The notes beneath the pieces are model-generated. The model was not told where the DNA came from and did no database searches. It saw only the letters and a program-made list of their open reading frames with translations. The position numbers were made by a program, and so were the translations under genes. This document shows, piece by piece, positions 33,030-37,374 of a DNA stretch of 37,374 bases. The stretch spans positions 1-37,374 of the forward strand of contig SKSJ01000200.1 in NCBI GenBank assembly GCA_007123055.1. The letters run 5' to 3'. Numbering within the stretch: position 1 is the first letter of the stretch; each line of letters opens with the position of its first letter. The stretch is from Wenzhouxiangella sp. GTDB lineage: Bacteria > Pseudomonadota > Gammaproteobacteria > Xanthomonadales > Wenzhouxiangellaceae.

Positions 33030-35381
33030 GTGTCGGAGTATATCCTTTGGCTTGACGAACTTGGAATGGGGGACCTGGAAAAGGTCGGCGGCAAGAACGC
33101 TTCACTGGGGGAAATGATCTCCCACCTGAGCGAGGCCGGCGTCAACGTCCCCGGCGGTTTTGCCACCACCGCCCAGGCTTACCGCGACTTTCTCGACCAG
33201 TCCGGCCTGGCCGCCCGAATCAAGGAGCGGCTTTCCACCCTGGATCCCGAGGATACACGCGCCCTGGCCCAGACCGGCCAGGAAATCCGCCAGTGGATCA
33301 TGGACACGCCACTGCAGTCCGAGCTCGAACAGGCCGTGCGAGACGCCTACAAGAAAATGCAGGCCGAACACGGCGACGACCTGGCCGTGGCGGTGCGCTC
33401 CTCGGCCACGGCCGAGGATCTGCCGGATGCCTCGTTCGCCGGCCAGCAGGAAACCTTTCTCAATGTCTGCGGCATCGACAGCGTACTGGAAAAGATCCAC
33501 GCCGTCTTCGCCAGCCTCTACAACGACCGCGCTATCGCCTATCGCGTACACCACGGTTTCGAGCATGAACACGTGGCGCTTTCGGCCGGCATCCAGTTGA
33601 TGGTCCGTGCCGGCACCGGTGCGGCCGGCGTCATCTTCACCCTGGATACCGAGTCCGGGTACCGCGAGGTGGTGTTCATCACGTCAAGCTATGGGCTGGG
33701 CGAGTCGGTCGTTCAGGGCGCGGTCAACCCCGACGAATTCTACCTTTTCAAGGCCAACGTGCGCGCCGACCGGCCGGCAGTGCTGCGCCGCACCATAGGC
33801 AGCAAGGCCACGCGCATGATCTACGGCAGCGGCAACGGCGGCGTTCATACCGAGGACACCCCCGAAGCCGATCGCCGGCGCTTTTCCATCAGCGATGACG
33901 AGGCCACCCGCCTGGCAGGGATGGCACTGACCATCGAGGAGCACTACGGTCGTCCCATGGACATCGAGTGGGGCAAGGACGGCGAGACCGGTGAGTTGTT
34001 CATCCTCCAGGCCCGCCCGGAGACCGTCAAGAGCCGTTCCGGCCAGGCCATGGAGCGCTTCAAGCTCGAGGATTCCGGCAAGGTCGTGGTCGAAGGCCGC
34101 GCCATCGGCCAGCGCATCGGACAGGGCAAGGCGAAGGTCATCGAATCGCTTGACCAGATCCACGATGTCGTGTCCGGCGATGTACTGGTCACCGACATGA
34201 CCGATCCGGACTGGGAACCGATCATGAAGCGTGCCTCGGCCATTGTCACCAACCGGGGCGGGCGCACCTGTCATGCGGCCATCATCGCCCGCGAGCTGGG
34301 CATTCCGGCCGTTGTCGGCTGTGGTGACGCCACCGAGAGGGTGCCGCACGACACCGAGGTCACCGTGTCTTGCAGCGAGGGCGACACCGGGCGAATCTAC
34401 GAAGGCCATCTGAAGTTCAGCGTCAGCGAGGACTCGATGGACGACATGCCCGAAGCGCCACTGAAGATCATGATGAACGTCGCCAACCCCGACCGGGCCT
34501 TCGACTTCGCCATGATTCCCAACCATGGCATCGGCCTGGCGCGACTGGAATTCATCATCAACCGCATGATCGGCATCCACCCGCTGGCCCTGCTCGGCTA
34601 CGACGAGCAGCCCGAGGAACTGCGCGCGGAAATCGATCGCCGCATCGCCGGCTACGACGACCCGGTCAGCTTCTACGTCGACAAGCTCGCCGAGGGCATC
34701 GCCACGATTGCGGCTCCCTTCGGACCCAACCCGGTCATCGTGCGGCTGTCGGACTTCAAGAGCAACGAGTACGCCAACCTCATCGGCGGCGAGCACTTCG
34801 AACCCGACGAGGAGAATCCCATGATCGGCTGGCGCGGCGCCTCGCGCTACGTCGACGAGCGCTTCAAGCCCGCCTTCGAACTCGAATGTCGGGCGATGAA
34901 GAAAGTACGCGAAGACATGGGCCTCGATCACGTCTGGGCCATGGTTCCGTTCGTGCGCACCGTCGATGAAGCCAGGGACGTGGTGGCGGTCATGGAGGAA
35001 TTCGGCCTCAAGCGCGGGGAAAACGGCCTCAAGCTCATCATGATGTGCGAGCTGCCGTCCAACGCCATCAATGCCGAAGCCTTCCTCGAACACTTCGATG
35101 GTTTCTCGATCGGCTCCAACGACATGACCCAGCTCACCCTGGGCTTGGACCGCGACTCCAGCCTGGTCGCCCACCGCTTCGACGAACGCGACCCGGCCGT
35201 CAAGGCCATGCTGGCCATGGCCATCGAGGCCTGCCGCAAGCAGGGCAAGTACATCGGCATCTGCGGCCAGGGCCCGTCGGACTACCCCGACCTCGCCCAA
35301 TGGCTGCTCGACCAGGGTATCGAGAGCATGTCACTCAACCCCGACACGGTCGTCGATACCTGGCGCAAGCTGGCGAAATGA
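33030..35381 (+). CDS. ppsA: Phosphoenolpyruvate synthase
   Basis: [82 protein letters not shown] start. Confidence 0.97.
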   Translation: MSEYILWLDELGMGDLEKVGGKNASLGEMISHLSEAGVNVPGGFATTAQAYRDFLDQSGLAARIKERLSTLDPEDTRALAQTGQEIRQWIMDTPLQSELEQAVRDAYKKMQAEHGDDLAVAVRSSATAEDLPDASFAGQQETFLNVCGIDSVLEKIHAVFASLYNDRAIAYRVHHGFEHEHVALSAGIQLMVRAGTGAAGVIFTLDTESGYREVVFITSSYGLGESVVQGAVNPDEFYLFKANVRADRPAVLRRTIGSKATRMIYGSGNGGVHTEDTPEADRRRFSISDDEATRLAGMALTIEEHYGRPMDIEWGKDGETGELFILQARPETVKSRSGQAMERFKLEDSGKVVVEGRAIGQRIGQGKAKVIESLDQIHDVVSGDVLVTDMTDPDWEPIMKRASAIVTNRGGRTCHAAIIARELGIPAVVGCGDATERVPHDTEVTVSCSEGDTGRIYEGHLKFSVSEDSMDDMPEAPLKIMMNVANPDRAFDFAMIPNHGIGLARLEFIINRMIGIHPLALLGYDEQPEELRAEIDRRIAGYDDPVSFYVDKLAEGIATIAAPFGPNPVIVRLSDFKSNEYANLIGGEHFEPDEENPMIGWRGASRYVDERFKPAFELECRAMKKVREDMGLDHVWAMVPFVRTVDEARDVVAVMEEFGLKRGENGLKLIMMCELPSNAINAEAFLEHFDGFSIGSNDMTQLTLGLDRDSSLVAHRFDERDPAVKAMLAMAIEACRKQGKYIGICGQGPSDYPDLAQWLLDQGIESMSLNPDTVVDTWRKLAK

Positions 35382-35578
35382 AGTCTGGGAGTGTGAAGTG
35401 TTAAGTGTGAAGGGCCGGGCATGGCGGACCGTAGCGGGAGATCAGGAGCGGTGTGGCTTCGGTTGACGGGATGGTTCGAGGTTCGAGGTTCTAGGTAAAT
35501 CGAAGCCCCAACCGAGAAGTCACCCACAAAACAAGCCGCAACCCTCTGATTCTTAACACTTAACACTCCCAGGCTTCA
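35379..35578. repeat. 200-bp inverted-repeat element spanning the 3' ends of convergent ppsA and orn
   Basis: TGAAGTCTGGGAGTGTGAAGTGTTAAG (35379-35405) versus the reverse complement of 35552-35578, TGAAGCCTGGGAGTGTTAAGTGTTAAG: 25/27 identical. Confidence 0.88.
35473..35493. repeat. Tandem heptamer GGTTCGA x3 (third copy GGTTCTA) inside the ppsA/orn element
   Basis: GGTTCGAGGTTCGAGGTTCTA read directly. Confidence 0.85.
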
Positions 35579-36122
35579 CGCCCCCCAATTCGCCCATGAA
35601 ACGCCGGTAATACCGGAGCTCGTCGATGGAATCCCTGATATCCTCAAGCGCCTGATGCGAGGACTCCTTGGTAAAGCCTTCGGCAATTTCCGGCGCCCAG
35701 CGCCGGGCCAGTTCCTTGACGGTGCTGACATCGAGGTTGCGGTAGTGGAAAAACGCCTCGAGTTCGGGCATCAATCGCGCCATGAAACGTCGATCCTGGC
35801 AGATCGAATTACCGCACATCGGCGAAGCGCCGGACGGCACGTGTTCGGCCAGGAAGGTCAGCGTTCGCAGCTCCGCTTCCCGGGTGTCGATTTCGCTTTC
35901 CAGGCAACGTCGCACCAGGCCGGACTCGGTATGAGTACGGGTATTCCATTCGTCCATACCGTCGAGCACACCGGGCGGCGTGGCGATAGCGATCTCCGGG
36001 CCAGTTGCGATTTCCTCGAGCTGGGCATTGGTGACGATGGTCGCGATCTCGATAATGGCATCACTGGCCGGATCCAGGCCAGTCATTTCGAGATCGATCC
36101 AGACGAGATTGTTTTCGTGCAT
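35553..36122 (-). CDS. orn: Oligoribonuclease
   Basis: [84 protein letters not shown]. Confidence 0.96.
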   Translation of the reverse strand: MHENNLVWIDLEMTGLDPASDAIIEIATIVTNAQLEEIATGPEIAIATPPGVLDGMDEWNTRTHTESGLVRRCLESEIDTREAELRTLTFLAEHVPSGASPMCGNSICQDRRFMARLMPELEAFFHYRNLDVSTVKELARRWAPEIAEGFTKESSHQALEDIRDSIDELRYYRRFMGELGGVKPGSVKC

Positions 36123-36154
36123 GATGGACACCGCCAGTTCGGAAACGAAGGGTC

Positions 36155-37063
36155 GTGACTATACCAGCGTCAAGCGAGGAATCCACCCAAGAGCGACTGC
36201 TGGTCATCCAGGCCTCGTCGAACCGAGGCGTGGCCGCAAGACGCGACGGTGAGCTGGTCGGATTCCCCTTTCGTCGGCGCAGTGGCCGACCTTTGCCCGG
36301 CGATCGAATCAGCCTGGATGCGGCCGGCGCGCTCGATACCATCGCATCACGGGACAACATCTTCGGCCGCGGTGACGCCCGCGGGCGACTAAAGCCCATC
36401 GCCGCCAACCTCGACCAGGTCATCATCGTCATCGCGGCCGAACCGGCGCCCAGCCGGGATCTACTGCATCGCTATCTCGCCGCGGCCAACATTCAGGGAA
36501 TCCAGCCACTTGTCGTCGTCAACAAATGGGATCTCACACTTCCCGACAGCGCCCCTTTCAATGAACTCGAAGACCTGGGGTCACTGGGCTACGAGGTCAT
36601 ATGGACGCGCTGCACCGACGGCACTTCACTGGGTTGCCTGCCTGAACGTGTCGCCGGCAGAACAAGCCTGCTGGCCGGTCAATCCGGCGTCGGCAAGTCA
36701 TCTCTGCTCAATACCCTGATTCCCGACCTCGCCATACAGACCGGGGCCTTGTCACGAGTTACGGGCAAGGGCACGCACACCACCACATCCGCCACCCTGC
36801 ACCGCCTGGTGGAGGGTGGCTGGGTGGTCGACACCCCGGGTGTCTGGGAATATGGATTGTGGGCCATGGAGACCGCAACGTTGCAGCACGGCTTTCCCGA
36901 GTTCGCCAGGCATTCGGGAAGCTGTCGCTTCCGCAACTGTCGTCACCGCGACGAGCCCGGTTGTGCCATCCGCGCGGCCTCGGAAAACGGGACCATCCCC
37001 GCCTTTCGGCACGAAGCCTGGCTGCGACTACTGGCCGAACAGGAACGACTCAGAAGGCGCTAG
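36155..37063 (+). CDS. rsgA: Small ribosomal subunit biogenesis GTPase RsgA
   Basis: Circularly permuted GTPase: [38 protein letters not shown]; Zn motif [14 protein letters not shown]. Confidence 0.95.
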   Translation: MTIPASSEESTQERLLVIQASSNRGVAARRDGELVGFPFRRRSGRPLPGDRISLDAAGALDTIASRDNIFGRGDARGRLKPIAANLDQVIIVIAAEPAPSRDLLHRYLAAANIQGIQPLVVVNKWDLTLPDSAPFNELEDLGSLGYEVIWTRCTDGTSLGCLPERVAGRTSLLAGQSGVGKSSLLNTLIPDLAIQTGALSRVTGKGTHTTTSATLHRLVEGGWVVDTPGVWEYGLWAMETATLQHGFPEFARHSGSCRFRNCRHRDEPGCAIRAASENGTIPAFRHEAWLRLLAEQERLRRR

Positions 37064-37078
37064 TGGGCCATGCGGTTA

Positions 37079-37374
37079 TTAGGTAACGCTCAGCCGTCGC
37101 ACAAGCCTCGTGGGCAAGGCGCGCGAGCGCAGGACTCGCCGTCGCCAATTCAAGCGAGCGGAACACGTGCAACGGCTTCACTCGCAAGGCTTCATTCGCT
37201 ACGTGAAAGTCGCCATGCGGTTTCGCCTGCCCTGCCCACGGCGCTTGTGCGGCGACCCTTCGGGAGCCACTGTGCTGGCGCGACTCGGCGTTGCGTTTCT
37301 TGGCAAGGACGCTGCCATTCCCTGCGAAACGCGCCTTGATTCGCGCCAGCACAGTGGCTCTGAGCGTTACCTAA
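37079..37374. mobile_element. MITE-like, non-coding palindromic element with 15-bp perfect terminal inverted repeats and two internal hairpins
   Basis: TTAGGTAACGCTCAG (37079-37093) / CTGAGCGTTACCTAA (37360-37374); AGCCACTGTGCTGGCGCGA (37265-37283) / its perfect complement at 37341-37359; imperfect stem 37096-37120 / 37229-37256. Confidence 0.75.

Noticed and set aside
33684-35300. 538-aa minus-strand ORF opposite ppsA
   Set aside because: Shadow ORF; ppsA motifs are complete on the plus strand.

Overview
The 37.4 kb window reads as ordinary, dense gammaproteobacterial chromosome, probably Xanthomonadales/Wenzhouxiangella-like judging by gene content and order (inference). Housekeeping blocks: PilH-like regulator and peroxiredoxin; a SURF1/SCO-like/CyoE cytochrome oxidase assembly run overlapping gcvP; a secreted S8 protease; gyrA, mtnA, cyclophilin and lpxH; a minus-strand run (FAD oxidoreductase, lipocalin, cyanophycin-synthetase-like ligase, methyltransferase, lysS, prfB); recJ, RpfE-like, greA, carB and carA; DUF1249, ppsR, ppsA, orn and rsgA. 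The most interesting signals are mostly non-coding: (i) a 296-bp palindromic, MITE-like element with perfect 15-bp terminal inverted repeats ending exactly at the window end; (ii) two intergenic elements built from CACGAAG/CTTCGTG heptamers in opposing arms with a shared 9-12-9 spacing, one between prfB and lysS and one between carA and carB; (iii) a 200-bp inverted-repeat element into which the convergent genes ppsA and orn both terminate; (iv) a terminator-like hairpin just upstream of carA. Coding highlights: a cyanophycin-synthetase-like protein whose Mur-ligase half looks intact while its ATP-grasp and N-terminal motifs look degenerate, next to a methyltransferase; an lpxH with no ATG/GTG/TTG start; and the canonical prfB +1 frameshift. 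All family assignments come from reading the translated sequence; no database search was run.
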